In this document: in pieces, positions 16,883 through 25,396 of the stretch
Numbering within the stretch: the first letter of the stretch is position 1
Layout: every line of letters starts with the position of its first letter
Source of the DNA: a bacterium
Lineage (GTDB): Bacteria > UBP6 > JAFGXH01
Assembly (NCBI GenBank): GCA_027064085.1
Contig: JAMOQH010000104.1
Location: 1-41,165, forward strand
Direction: 5' to 3'
Length of the DNA stretch: 41,165 bases
Position numbers and translations under genes: made by a program
The notes under the pieces: generated by a model
What the model was told of the DNA's origin: nothing
What the model saw: only the letters and a program-made list of their open reading frames with translations
Databases searched by the model: none

Positions 16883-18584
16883 AACTAATAGTAAAAATTT
16901 AATTTTAGCTGTTGTATTGTCTGTTATTGTTTTTTTGGGCTGGAATCACTTTATGGCACCTCCTGCTAGTGCTCAAAAAAAAGCTAATGTAAAAAAAGAA
17001 GTAAATAAAACTCCTGATAAAGCTAATAGTAAGGATAATACGGTGTCTTATCCTACTAAAAACACAAATGGAGAGAAAGATAAAAAAGTAAATAAAGAAA
17101 AAATAGAAGATAGCTCTACTTCAAACATTGATTATAATCAAAAAGAAGAATTTGTAACTTTAGAAAATAAAGATATTGAAGCAAGCTTCTCAACTTATGG
17201 TGCTTCTTTAAAATCTCTTAATCTAAAAGGTAAAAAATATACCTTAGATAAAGCAAAAAAAGAACAGATATACACTATTAATGAATCGGATAAGAATTTT
17301 TATTCTTTATCATTTTCTATAATTAAAAATAGAGCTACTTACTTAAAGAATTATGCTCCCTTTAAAGTTACTAAAAAAGATAAATCTTATGTTGTATTTA
17401 CTTTTCAGAATAAAGAATTTAAAATTACAAAAACATATAAATTGAATAAAAAATACTCACTTACTTTAAATGTAAAAATTGAAAATGTATCTTCTTCTGA
17501 TTTATTATTTACTACAATTACAAAATTTTCATCTTATTATGACCATAGAGTTGAAAAAACAAATATTTTTGGTAAAGAAGGAAAAACTTTTTTTTATAAA
17601 ACCAGTCACGGTGATTTTGAGAGAGTTAAATCAGATGACTTCAAAGAACCAATTGTAAAAAAAGAACTTACTTTTGTAGGAGTTGATGATAGATATTTTA
17701 TATCATTAATAAAGCCATCATATAAAGACACTCTTACTTTTAAAATTAACAAAGAAGTAATAAAGAAGGATGCTATAGAAGATGTTAGATTTACTTTTGG
17801 TTCTGAGCCCTATAAATTGAATCCTAATAAATCAATAGAATATTCTTATGAGTTATATAATGGTCCTAAAATTCTAGAAAACTTAAAGGCTTTGGGGGCA
17901 AATGATGGTATCGATTATGGAATATTTGCTGTAATTTCAAGGCTTATTTTATGGTTATTATTATTTTTATATGGTTTCTTAGGGAATTACGGTGTTGCTT
18001 TAATTGTATTAACGCTAATTGTTAAACTAGCTCTTTATCCATTAACAAAATCTTCTTATGCTTCTATGCATAAAATGAAAAAACTTAAACCAGAAATGGA
18101 TAAATTAAAAGAAAAATATGGTAAAGATAAAGAAAAAATTGGTCGTGAGACTATGGCTCTTTATAAAAAACATGGTGTTAGCCCACTAGGTGGTTGTTTG
18201 CCTATGCTTTTACAGATGCCTATTTGGTTTGGTCTATATAGAGCAATACAATATTCTGTTGAATTATATAATGAGCCATTTGTATTATGGATACAAGATT
18301 TATCTGTTTCTGATCCATACTATATACTTCCTATAACAATGGGAATATTAATGTTTTTTCAACAAAAAATGTCTTCTGCTGGAATGGATCAAACTCAAGC
18401 GAAAATTATGCTTTATACTATGCCTGTGTTATTTTCATTCTTTATGATTAATTTACCATCAGGTTTAGTGTTATATATTTGGGTTAATACACTAGTATCT
18501 ATTTTACAACAAAATTATATTAATAAAAAACTTGATAGAGAAGACGCAAATACTTCCAAAAACACTAAAAAAGCAAAGGCTTAA
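16872..18584 (+). CDS. yidC: Membrane protein insertase YidC
   Basis: A 570-residue YidC/Oxa1 insertase. It has the Gram-negative layout: an N-terminal membrane anchor (about 8-28), a Lys/Asn-rich linker (about 33-90), a large periplasmic beta domain (about 95-345) and a C-terminal insertase core of five membrane segments (about 355-550). The core shows [41 protein letters not shown] and [12 protein letters not shown]. It inserts small membrane proteins alone or with Sec. A basic tail follows, which may touch ribosomes. The gene overlaps yidD by 11 bases and is the last of the operon; the usual jag and mnmE neighbours do not follow. Confidence 0.97.
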   Translation: MENETNSKNLILAVVLSVIVFLGWNHFMAPPASAQKKANVKKEVNKTPDKANSKDNTVSYPTKNTNGEKDKKVNKEKIEDSSTSNIDYNQKEEFVTLENKDIEASFSTYGASLKSLNLKGKKYTLDKAKKEQIYTINESDKNFYSLSFSIIKNRATYLKNYAPFKVTKKDKSYVVFTFQNKEFKITKTYKLNKKYSLTLNVKIENVSSSDLLFTTITKFSSYYDHRVEKTNIFGKEGKTFFYKTSHGDFERVKSDDFKEPIVKKELTFVGVDDRYFISLIKPSYKDTLTFKINKEVIKKDAIEDVRFTFGSEPYKLNPNKSIEYSYELYNGPKILENLKALGANDGIDYGIFAVISRLILWLLLFLYGFLGNYGVALIVLTLIVKLALYPLTKSSYASMHKMKKLKPEMDKLKEKYGKDKEKIGRETMALYKKHGVSPLGGCLPMLLQMPIWFGLYRAIQYSVELYNEPFVLWIQDLSVSDPYYILPITMGILMFFQQKMSSAGMDQTQAKIMLYTMPVLFSFFMINLPSGLVLYIWVNTLVSILQQNYINKKLDREDANTSKNTKKAKA

Positions 18585-18586
18585 TC

Positions 18587-18614
18587 TTGCATTTATAAAA
18601 TAAATACCTATAAT
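18587..18614 (+). promoter_or_regulatory. Promoter of the zinc-ribbon/DUF805 gene
   Basis: TTGCAT (18587-18592), 16 bases, consensus TATAAT (18609-18614), beginning two bases after the yidC stop and 28 bases before the next ATG. Hexamers and spacing are identical to those at 213-240. Confidence 0.6.
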
Positions 18615-18642
18615 CTTATTAGTCTTATTTCATAGAGGTTAT

Positions 18643-19236
18643 ATGAAGAAATGTTATTACTGTGCAGAAGAAATAGATGATGCTGCAGAAGATTGTCCTT
18701 ATTGTGGTCACAAAACCTTAAATGAAAATGAAAAACTATGTCCCTATTGCAGTGAAATAATAAAGAAAGATGCCACTTATTGTAGGTTCTGTAATAGTAA
18801 TTTGAAATCTTATGAAAATAAAAACAATTATGAAAATTTTGATGATCATAATGAAATTAATGAAGATATTAAGTATGATGAAAGTGAATTCGATATAATG
18901 AATTTTTTATTTTCGCTTAATGGACGAATAGGTAAAAAAGAATTTTTTAAATATATTGGAATTGAATTTATAACTGCATTTCTTATGGGGTTTATTGTTT
19001 TATACATGAAAATGTCCAAAGAACAAATGGATATGTTTTTAGGCGTTGTATCTTTAGTTTTTCTTTATCCAAATATTGCGGTTACCGCTAAGCGAGCTCA
19101 TGACTTTAATTATTCAGCATGGTTGTCCCTTGTAACATTAACTCCATATATTGGTTTTATTTTAATGTTAATTATTGGCTTTATAGAGGGTAATCCTAAA
19201 AAAAATCAATACGGTTTACCTAAAAAAAAACTTTAA
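18643..19236 (+). CDS. Zinc-ribbon DUF805 membrane protein
   Basis: A 197-residue protein joining two zinc ribbons to a DUF805 (YhaH-type) membrane domain. The ribbons are CYYCAEEIDDAAEDCPYCG (4-22) and CPYCSEIIKKDATYCRFC (33-50), each with two CxxC knuckles. After an acidic linker (about 55-85) comes the DUF805 signature GRIGKKEFF, then AVTAKRAHDFNYSAW and a final EGNPKKNQYG. About three or four membrane segments are visible. The function of DUF805 is unknown; it may sense or scaffold at the inner membrane. GAGG precedes the ATG. The CPBP protease follows in the same direction. Confidence 0.85.
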   Translation: MKKCYYCAEEIDDAAEDCPYCGHKTLNENEKLCPYCSEIIKKDATYCRFCNSNLKSYENKNNYENFDDHNEINEDIKYDESEFDIMNFLFSLNGRIGKKEFFKYIGIEFITAFLMGFIVLYMKMSKEQMDMFLGVVSLVFLYPNIAVTAKRAHDFNYSAWLSLVTLTPYIGFILMLIIGFIEGNPKKNQYGLPKKKL

Positions 19237-19319
19237 AAATACTTAGTTCTAGTTTCCAGAATAATTTAATCTATAGAAAGATAAAGTTTTATCCTAATTT
19301 TAAACAGTCTATTTTTGTA

Positions 19320-20153
19320 TTGTTTATTGCAATTATACTAGCAGGAATGTTTTCTGCTGGTTTAGGTGTTTTATTCAAAGGTAGTGAAAACTTAGGAATT
19401 ACTTTATTTTTAACAACCTCACTTTCTTTAATAATGTTTTTTGTGGTTTATTCTTTTGTTAAAAATAAGCATAAAAAAGTTTTTCTAGGGATGTTTTCAA
19501 GAGATATAAATTTTAATTTTTTATACACAATTATACCAATGATTGTTGGAACAATGTTACTAAATATTTTTTTTAATTATCTTATTCCTACAGGTCAAGA
19601 TAATACATATAATGAATTTATGATGAAAATTGCTACAGATAAATCAATTATAATTCTTTTTATAATACCAATTGCAATAATTGCACCAATAACTGAAGAA
19701 TTAATTTTTAGAGGGATGATTTTAAAAGGAATTGCAAGTAACCATAATGCAATTATGGCAATATTTTTATCTGCATTTTTATTTTCTATAATTCATCTTA
19801 ATTTAGCACAAATTCCCAATGCTTTTATTTTAGGGGTTATTTTTGCATTTATAATGCTTCATACAAAAAATATATTTTATACTATTATATATCATGCAAT
19901 AAATAACTTTTTTGTTACTTTTATGTTGTTTTTTGTTAAGCCTGAAGATCTAAGGAAAACTGATGAAATCCCAAAGGATATAGCATTCCCCCTTGGAGTA
20001 ATTATTTTTGCTGTAGTTGGAGTTTTGCTTATCTTTATAGGTTTAAAATGGACAATTAAAATAATTACAAGAGAAGATAGAAGTATTATTCCAGATAAAA
20101 GAGTTTATAATGATTATTTGGCTTCTTTTGATAATAATGAAGCTGACGATTAA
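19320..20153 (+). CDS. CPBP family intramembrane metalloprotease
   Basis: A protein of at least 277 residues with the CPBP (Abi/Rce1-like) glutamate protease motifs: EELIFRG (EExxxR, about 122), FSIIH (FxxxH, about 157) and HAINN (HxxxN, about 190). About eight hydrophobic segments are present. It cleaves or processes a membrane substrate that is not known. The start is uncertain. TTG 19320 is the first standard start codon but has no Shine-Dalgarno and falls inside the first hydrophobic segment. The frame is open back to 19224 and encodes a normal-looking N-terminus (KFYPNFKQSIFV) just upstream, so initiation at a rare codon such as ATA 19281 is possible. Confidence 0.85.
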   Translation: MFIAIILAGMFSAGLGVLFKGSENLGITLFLTTSLSLIMFFVVYSFVKNKHKKVFLGMFSRDINFNFLYTIIPMIVGTMLLNIFFNYLIPTGQDNTYNEFMMKIATDKSIIILFIIPIAIIAPITEELIFRGMILKGIASNHNAIMAIFLSAFLFSIIHLNLAQIPNAFILGVIFAFIMLHTKNIFYTIIYHAINNFFVTFMLFFVKPEDLRKTDEIPKDIAFPLGVIIFAVVGVLLIFIGLKWTIKIITREDRSIIPDKRVYNDYLASFDNNEADD

Positions 20154-20169
20154 TAATTAACTAGAAAAA

Positions 20170-20198
20170 TTGATTGTTTGAAATAAAATGATTATACT
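20170..20198 (+). promoter_or_regulatory. Promoter of the metallophosphoesterase gene
   Basis: TTGATT (20170-20175), exactly 17 bases, TATACT (20193-20198), 32 bases before the ATG. Confidence 0.65.
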
Positions 20199-20230
20199 AA
20201 GTTTTGATTTAGTAATGTATAGAGGGAATT

Positions 20231-21544
20231 ATGAATTTTGCTGTTATTTCAGATACTCATCTTGGAGACAAGGATTGTGGACTTGTTATAAAAAATAAAA
20301 ATAAAGATAAATATGAATTAGGTAAATTTTATGAATATTTTTATAAAGGGATGAAAGCAAGTTGTGATTACATGATATTGCTTGGAGATACTTTTGATTT
20401 TGCAATTGAGGATTATAGTGATGCTTATGAAGCAGGAAAAGTGTTTTTAAATAAAGTTGTCGAAGATGGTTTTGTAAGAAAAGGTTTTATTTATATTCCA
20501 GGGAATCATGATTTTAATCTATGGCCATTAATAGAATATGAGGCAAATATTATTAATAGGTTAAAAGATGGACAAAAAGTAAGAAAATTTCAAAACTCTT
20601 TACCTGCAATTATTGATGCAAGAAGCGGGAATGCTAAGTTTTCACTTTATGGAGTAAAACCTCATGAAAATAATGGTAATTATGAGTATGGAGGAATGTA
20701 TTTAGATAATTTAATTGATAAAAAGGAGATTACATTTAATATCGCATATCCCAATTTATATCTTTTTACTAAAAAAGAAACGGTATTATTCACTCATGGG
20801 CACTATCTTGATACTTATTGGTCTTTGTTTTCTAATTATGCTGGAGAGTTGACTAAAAAAATTAATAAAAATGAATCTCCTGATTTTATATCTCTTGATG
20901 TAAATAATATGTCTGAAATGGTTGATATAAATCTCCCCCTTAATCAACTTGCTTCATCTGGGGTTGGTCAATCTGGAAAACTTGGGAAAATTGTAAATAA
21001 AGTTGAGCATAATCTAAAGAATAATAAAATAGGAAGAGTAGATGTTTATATAATAAATTTATTTAGATTATTAGAAAATAGTATCTTAAAAAGTTGGCCT
21101 GATCTTTTAAGAAAATTACTTTTTAAAATGCTTAAGAAAAAATCTATTGAAGCTATAACTGAAGTTTTTAATAATTATAACACTCCACGGGATAATAAGG
21201 CATTTTTGAAAGAAAATATCAAGAGATTAGAAAAGTTTTATAATTTAACAGTGAAAGAATTAAAAAGTTTAAAGTTTTCAGATGATGAAAATAAGTATTT
21301 AGAGTATCAGTTGGAGAAAGAATATATAGAACCTAATAAAATAATATATGGTCATACTCATGTTCCTAGAGGTTGTGGTGAATCAGAAGTTATAAAAATT
21401 AATAATAAAAAAATTTATACATATAATTTAGGTGGTTGGTTATCAAAGGATAAAAAGAATTGGAGAGGTGCAGAAATATTTTTTATCAATGATAAAGGAG
21501 AGTTATCTTCTGAAAGAGTTAAGGAAAGAGGTTGTAATACTTGA
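20231..21544 (+). CDS. Calcineurin-like metallophosphoesterase
   Basis: A 437-residue cytosolic phosphoesterase with the two-metal site of the family: D8-x-H10 (SDTHLGD), D53 (LLGDTFDF), N92-H93-D94 (PGNHD), H in FTHGHYLD (near 195) and GHTHVPRG near 380. A long insert (about 215-350), rich in Lys and helix-forming residues, separates the last two metal motifs. It is larger than UDP-diacylglucosamine hydrolases such as LpxH. The substrate is unknown. AGAGGG precedes the ATG. The 3' end contains the promoter of the next operon. Confidence 0.88.
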   Translation: MNFAVISDTHLGDKDCGLVIKNKNKDKYELGKFYEYFYKGMKASCDYMILLGDTFDFAIEDYSDAYEAGKVFLNKVVEDGFVRKGFIYIPGNHDFNLWPLIEYEANIINRLKDGQKVRKFQNSLPAIIDARSGNAKFSLYGVKPHENNGNYEYGGMYLDNLIDKKEITFNIAYPNLYLFTKKETVLFTHGHYLDTYWSLFSNYAGELTKKINKNESPDFISLDVNNMSEMVDINLPLNQLASSGVGQSGKLGKIVNKVEHNLKNNKIGRVDVYIINLFRLLENSILKSWPDLLRKLLFKMLKKKSIEAITEVFNNYNTPRDNKAFLKENIKRLEKFYNLTVKELKSLKFSDDENKYLEYQLEKEYIEPNKIIYGHTHVPRGCGESEVIKINNKKIYTYNLGGWLSKDKKNWRGAEIFFINDKGELSSERVKERGCNT

Positions 21545-21569
21545 CACGATGCGTCAATTAAGTTATATT
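21541..21569 (+). promoter_or_regulatory. Promoter of the DUF4442-PhaR-ArsA operon
   Basis: A perfect TTGACA (21541-21546), 17 bases, then TATATT (21564-21569). The -35 element overlaps the TGA stop of the metallophosphoesterase gene. It lies 27 bases before the ATG of the next gene. Confidence 0.65.
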
Positions 21570-21596
21570 GAATTGTTGATTCTATTAAGGAGGATT

Positions 21597-22067
21597 ATGC
21601 TTGATATTAAAACAGTTTATAACAAATTGTCAATACTGCCCGAAAAAGTAAAAAATAAAGCTTTTAGTAAAGTTATGGGAATTGTAATTCCGTTTTCTGC
21701 AAAATCTAAATTTGATATAGAAAAATTAAAAGAGGGATATATGAGGGTTTCTATACCTTATATTAAATCTAATATGAATCATATCAGAACTCATCATGCT
21801 CTTGCGATGAGTGAGCTAGGAGAACTTGCAACAGGAGTTTGTTTAGCTTATTCTTTACCTAAAAATAGTCAGGTTATTTTAAAAAGCTTAAGTACCGAAT
21901 ATTTAAAAAAAGGAAAAGGTAAGTTAACTGTTGAAGCAGAGTTTAATTTAAGTGATATAAAAGATAGGGGTGATGTTGTTTTTGATGTTGAAATTAAAAA
22001 TAAATCAAAGGAAACTGTGGCAAAAGCTCAGTATATTTGGCATTATAGAATAAATTTTAAGAAATAA
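21597..22067 (+). CDS. DUF4442 hotdog-fold protein (thioesterase-like)
   Basis: A 156-residue protein of the DUF4442 family in the hotdog superfamily, which includes acyl-CoA thioesterases. The family features are PFSAKSKFDIEKLKEGYMRV near the start, then NMNHIRTHHALAMSELGELATG (about 53-74; the region equivalent to the hotdog catalytic helix), and ILKSLSTEYLKKGKGKL. It may act on an acyl-CoA or simply bind one. The ATG at 21597 follows AAGGAGG. It is first in an operon: the PhaR-like gene starts one base after its stop. Confidence 0.82.
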   Translation: MLDIKTVYNKLSILPEKVKNKAFSKVMGIVIPFSAKSKFDIEKLKEGYMRVSIPYIKSNMNHIRTHHALAMSELGELATGVCLAYSLPKNSQVILKSLSTEYLKKGKGKLTVEAEFNLSDIKDRGDVVFDVEIKNKSKETVAKAQYIWHYRINFKK

Positions 22068-22068
22068 T

Positions 22069-22632
22069 ATGATATTAATAAAAAGATATACAAATAGAAA
22101 GTTATATGATACTGAAAATAGCAAATATGTAACTATTTCAGATATTATTAAATTGATTCAAAATAATAAAGAAATAAAAGTAATAGAAAATAATACACAA
22201 GAAGATATTACAAATGTAATTATGGCTCAAGTATTATTAAAAATAGAACAAAAAGAAAATTCTAGAAAAACAGATGCCTCCAAAAAAGGCATAAAGGCAC
22301 TGATTCAGAATTCTGGAGATTCTTTAAGTAATTATATCAATAAAACAAAATATACAATAAAAAATGAAGTTGATAAAATTATAAAAAAAGGTGAAACTGA
22401 ATTAAATGATTTAGCAAAACAGTTTCAACAGTTTTACGATTCTTCTACTACTGTAGTTGAAAATATCCCTAAAAGAATAGATGAAAAGGTAAAAGAGTCA
22501 ATTAATACTTTATTTCCTGTTCAAAGAATAAAAGAATTTGATAATTTAGTTAAAAAAGTTGATAATTTAGAAAAAAAAGTTAAAATTCTTGAAGAGAGGC
22601 TGTTGGAGTTTGATAAAGATGAACAAAAATAA
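22069..22632 (+). CDS. PHA synthesis regulator PhaR-like protein
   Basis: A 187-residue protein. Residues 3-60 form the PHB/PHA accumulation regulator DNA-binding domain with the signature IKRYTNRKLYDTENSKYVTI. The rest (about 80-187) is a long charged region, likely coiled coil, with heptad-like VKKVDNLEKKVKILEERL near the end, as in phasin-like or granule-associated proteins. In known systems PhaR represses PHA genes and binds PHA granules. No PHA synthase is in this window. The ATG is one base after the DUF4442 stop, and the end overlaps the first ArsA gene by 14 bases. Regulation of PHA is inferred from the domain only. Confidence 0.82.
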   Translation: MILIKRYTNRKLYDTENSKYVTISDIIKLIQNNKEIKVIENNTQEDITNVIMAQVLLKIEQKENSRKTDASKKGIKALIQNSGDSLSNYINKTKYTIKNEVDKIIKKGETELNDLAKQFQQFYDSSTTVVENIPKRIDEKVKESINTLFPVQRIKEFDNLVKKVDNLEKKVKILEERLLEFDKDEQK

Positions 22633-23551
22633 GGAGCTTTTTAATAAAAGAGTTATTGTTGTAACGGGAAAGGGCGGTGTAGGTAAGACGACAGTTTCTA
22701 CTGTAATTGCAATAGCTGCTAAGAAATTAGGTAAAAAAGTATTAATTTGCGAAGTTAATACAAAAGAAAAGATTGCTCCTGCTTTAGGTTATAAAGAGTC
22801 AAATGGAATTGTTCAAGAAATTGAAAATAATTTATCTACAGTAAATATTATCCCTAATAAAGCAATGGAAGAATATGGTCTTATGATATTAAAATCAAAA
22901 TTTATTTATAATACTGTTTTTAATAATAAATATGTAAAGAAATTTTTATCTGCAATACCTGGACTTTCTGAAATTCTAATTTGGGGTAAAATAAGATTTC
23001 ATGAGCAAGAAAAATTAAAAAATGGGCAAAATAAGTATGATATTATTATTGTGGATGCTCCTGCAACAGGGCATGGTATTTCTTTTTTGAAATTGCCTAT
23101 CGCAATATTATCAATTCTCCAAAAAGGGGCTTTAGCCAAAGAAGGAAAAGAGCTTTATGTTTTGCTTACAGATGAAACTAAAACTAGTATTAATATTGTT
23201 ACCATTCCCGAAGAGTTGCCCGTGAATGAAGCAAGAGAATTAGTAGATGTTGTGAAAAAAGAGCTAGCTATGCCATTAGGTAATTTATTTATTAATTCTA
23301 ATGTAGGTAAATTATTTTCTTCTCAAGAATTATCCTTATATAAAACTTTAAAAAATCTTGATGGTGATAGTGTTAATATTTTAAAAAAAGCTACCAATTA
23401 TAGGCTAAATAGAGAAAAGTTAAATCAAAAATATATTAAAATAGCTATTGATCATATTGATTTACCTTCAGTAATTTTTCCGTATTTATTCGTTGAAAAA
23501 TTTGAAAGAAAGGATTTTGAATATTTGGCTGATATTTTACTTAAAAATTAA
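22619..23551 (+). CDS. ArsA/Get3-like ATPase (first of pair)
   Basis: A 310-residue SIMIBI-class ATPase of the ArsA family. It has the deviant Walker A GKGGVGKT (17-24), a Walker B/switch region IIIVDAPATGHG, and the family motif TIPEELPVNEA, where Get3/ArsA proteins have E/P-rich switch residues. It is followed by an overall similar paralogue. The known cysteines that bind arsenite in ArsA are not evident. ATG 22619 lies inside the 3' end of the PhaR-like gene (14-base overlap), with GGAG upstream. Bacterial pairs of this type are often annotated as anion-transporting ATPases, but arsenic resistance genes are absent here. Confidence 0.85.
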   Translation: MNKNKELFNKRVIVVTGKGGVGKTTVSTVIAIAAKKLGKKVLICEVNTKEKIAPALGYKESNGIVQEIENNLSTVNIIPNKAMEEYGLMILKSKFIYNTVFNNKYVKKFLSAIPGLSEILIWGKIRFHEQEKLKNGQNKYDIIIVDAPATGHGISFLKLPIAILSILQKGALAKEGKELYVLLTDETKTSINIVTIPEELPVNEARELVDVVKKELAMPLGNLFINSNVGKLFSSQELSLYKTLKNLDGDSVNILKKATNYRLNREKLNQKYIKIAIDHIDLPSVIFPYLFVEKFERKDFEYLADILLKN

Positions 23552-23558
23552 GGGAAAT

Positions 23559-24695
23559 ATGGAAAACTTTAAAACTTTAATAGAAAATTCTAAAATCATT
23601 GTATCAGTTGGTAGTGGTGGCGTTGGAAAGACTACTGTTTCTGCCTCAATTGCATTACAAGCCGCTATAAATGGTAAAAAAACAGTAGTTTTAACTATAG
23701 ATCCTGCTAAAAGGTTGGCAAATTCACTAGGTATTGAAAAGCTAACAAATGAAATACAAAAAATCGATTTAACTCTTTTAACTGAAGTAAAACCTAAAGG
23801 AGAGTTGTATGCAATGATGCTTGATATGAAAACAGCAATGGATGACATGGTAGATAGAGAATCTAGCTCTGAGGATAATAAGAAAACTATTTTTGATAAT
23901 AAAATTTACCAAATTTTTTCAACTTCTTTGTCTGGAACTCAGGATTTTGCAGCAATGGAGAAACTTTGGGATATCTATAATAGTAAAAAATATGATTTAA
24001 TTGTTTTAGATACTCCTCCAACAAGTAATGCGCTAGATTTTTTAACTTTTCCACAAAGAATTTTTGATACTTTTGATAACAAAATTACAAAATTAATGAT
24101 ATCAATGTATCAAAATTCTGGCTCTTTTGCTTTTAAATTTTTTGGATTAGGTACCCAAGTAATATTAAAAGGGATAGGTAAATTTGTAGGAACTGAAACT
24201 TTAGAAATATTATCTTCATTTTTATTTCATATATCGGATTTAATAGAAGGGATGAAGTCTAGAAGTATAGATGTTTTTAACTTATTAAGAAGTAAGGAAG
24301 TGAATTTTGTAGTTATAACAGCTCCTACTCCTGTTTCAATAAAAGAGGCTTTATTCTTTAAAGATGAATTAAAAAGGTTTAATCTTAACTTTAGTGGTTT
24401 TATCGTTAATAGGTATCATAACAAATTTATAGATTTTGATGAAAAAATAGATAAAAATGGAGTTTTAAATAAAATAAAAAATAAAGAAAGTTTTGAAAAT
24501 ATATCAGAATATAAAATTGAGAAATTAATAAGTAAGTTGATCGATAATTTAGAAAAATTTAGTAAGTTAACATCAATAGAAGATAAGCACCTTGAGTTAT
24601 TGAAATCTTATCCTTTTATAAAAATACCTTTTTTTGAGCATGATATATATAATTTAAATGGATTGATAAAAATTTCAAAAGAAATTTTTAAATAG
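23559..24695 (+). CDS. ArsA/Get3-like ATPase (second of pair)
   Basis: A 378-residue paralogue of the preceding ATPase with Walker A GSGGVGKT (18-25), LTIDPAKRLANSLG (switch I type), LIVLDTPPTSNALDFL and VVITAPTPVSIKEA. It is longer, with a Lys-rich C-terminal extension (about 280-378). AGGG precedes the ATG, seven bases after the previous stop. The two probably form a heterodimer, as the two halves of ArsA do. Possible roles are membrane-protein or tail-anchor targeting, or a lipid-linked process. Its last eight bases overlap the convergent gene at 24688. Confidence 0.85.
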   Translation: MENFKTLIENSKIIVSVGSGGVGKTTVSASIALQAAINGKKTVVLTIDPAKRLANSLGIEKLTNEIQKIDLTLLTEVKPKGELYAMMLDMKTAMDDMVDRESSSEDNKKTIFDNKIYQIFSTSLSGTQDFAAMEKLWDIYNSKKYDLIVLDTPPTSNALDFLTFPQRIFDTFDNKITKLMISMYQNSGSFAFKFFGLGTQVILKGIGKFVGTETLEILSSFLFHISDLIEGMKSRSIDVFNLLRSKEVNFVVITAPTPVSIKEALFFKDELKRFNLNFSGFIVNRYHNKFIDFDEKIDKNGVLNKIKNKESFENISEYKIEKLISKLIDNLEKFSKLTSIEDKHLELLKSYPFIKIPFFEHDIYNLNGLIKISKEIFK

Positions 24696-25194
24696 TATGA
24701 TTATCTATAAAATTATCTATTAAATTTAATGCCTTGTTGAACAATTCTTCGTAATGAGTTTCTGTTTTATCAAAAAATTGAGCCATATAAATAACTATTT
24801 CTTCTATGTTGTGTTCTAGTCTTTTGGGTTTTATGGGTTCTTTTCTATCTGATAAGCTAAAATACATATAAAAATTTTCTGCAATTGTTTGTTGGTACAT
24901 ATAATAGGAAGCCGTTGTTTCAATTGTTGAGTCTTTTGATGTGTAAATATATTCAAAACCCCTTCTTGAATTAAAATCCCCATAAAATAATACATACTGA
25001 ATTTCATTTCCCTTTATTTGTTTCATTTCTTTTTTTTCTTGTGATACTTCAATATTTGTTAGTTCTTTATATAGATATTTCAAAAATTTTATTAATTCCT
25101 CTCTCTTAATATCTATATTTAACTTCTTGAAATTATATGTTACAAATTGAAAAGTCTCATGTTTTTTTATTATTGCATCTTTTAATATAGGCAA
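24688..25194 (-). CDS. Uncharacterised protein (168 aa)
   Basis: A 168-residue soluble protein I do not recognise. It is rich in Lys, Glu, Tyr and Phe, with no signal peptide or membrane segment. It has a charged helical N-terminal half (1-60), then a Tyr-rich stretch (about 66-110: YVLFYGDF, FEYIYTSK, YYMYQQT), then a helical tail. The start codon is TTG, with a full AAAGGAG six bases upstream, which makes the start convincing. The 3' end overlaps the second ArsA gene by eight bases in convergent orientation. No role is proposed. Confidence 0.65.
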   Translation of the reverse strand: MPILKDAIIKKHETFQFVTYNFKKLNIDIKREELIKFLKYLYKELTNIEVSQEKKEMKQIKGNEIQYVLFYGDFNSRRGFEYIYTSKDSTIETTASYYMYQQTIAENFYMYFSLSDRKEPIKPKRLEHNIEEIVIYMAQFFDKTETHYEELFNKALNLIDNFIDNHTI

Positions 25195-25328
25195 TTGTTA
25201 CTCCTTTAAAAATAAAAATATATCACTATTTATATTTATTATCAATTGAAATTTATTATGTAGAACTAAAGATTTAACATAAATGAACGCCCTGTTATTA
25301 ATTTTTCTTGTCTTTTTATATTTTATAC

Positions 25329-25358
25329 TTGCATTCTATACTTGATTTATGGTATCCT
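25329..25358 (+). promoter_or_regulatory. Possible promoter of the nusG-rpoC operon
   Basis: TTGCAT (25329-25334) and TATCCT (25353-25358), 18 bases apart, begin about 68 bases before nusG. The -10 is weak, but this is the only plausible site in the 202-base gap between 25194 and nusG, which otherwise holds nothing I can name. Confidence 0.4.
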
Positions 25359-25396
25359 TCCTCGCTTGTTTTGTACACCTTGATTTAGAGGATATG

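Noticed and set aside
22619-24695. Arsenite efflux ATPase ArsA
   Set aside because: There is no arsB, arsR, arsC or arsD nearby and the metal-binding cysteines are not evident; only the ATPase family is supported.
25283-25345. 20-residue hydrophobic ORF before nusG, considered as SecE
   Set aside because: It is far too short, lacks the SecE motif and a Shine-Dalgarno, and overlaps the likely nusG promoter.
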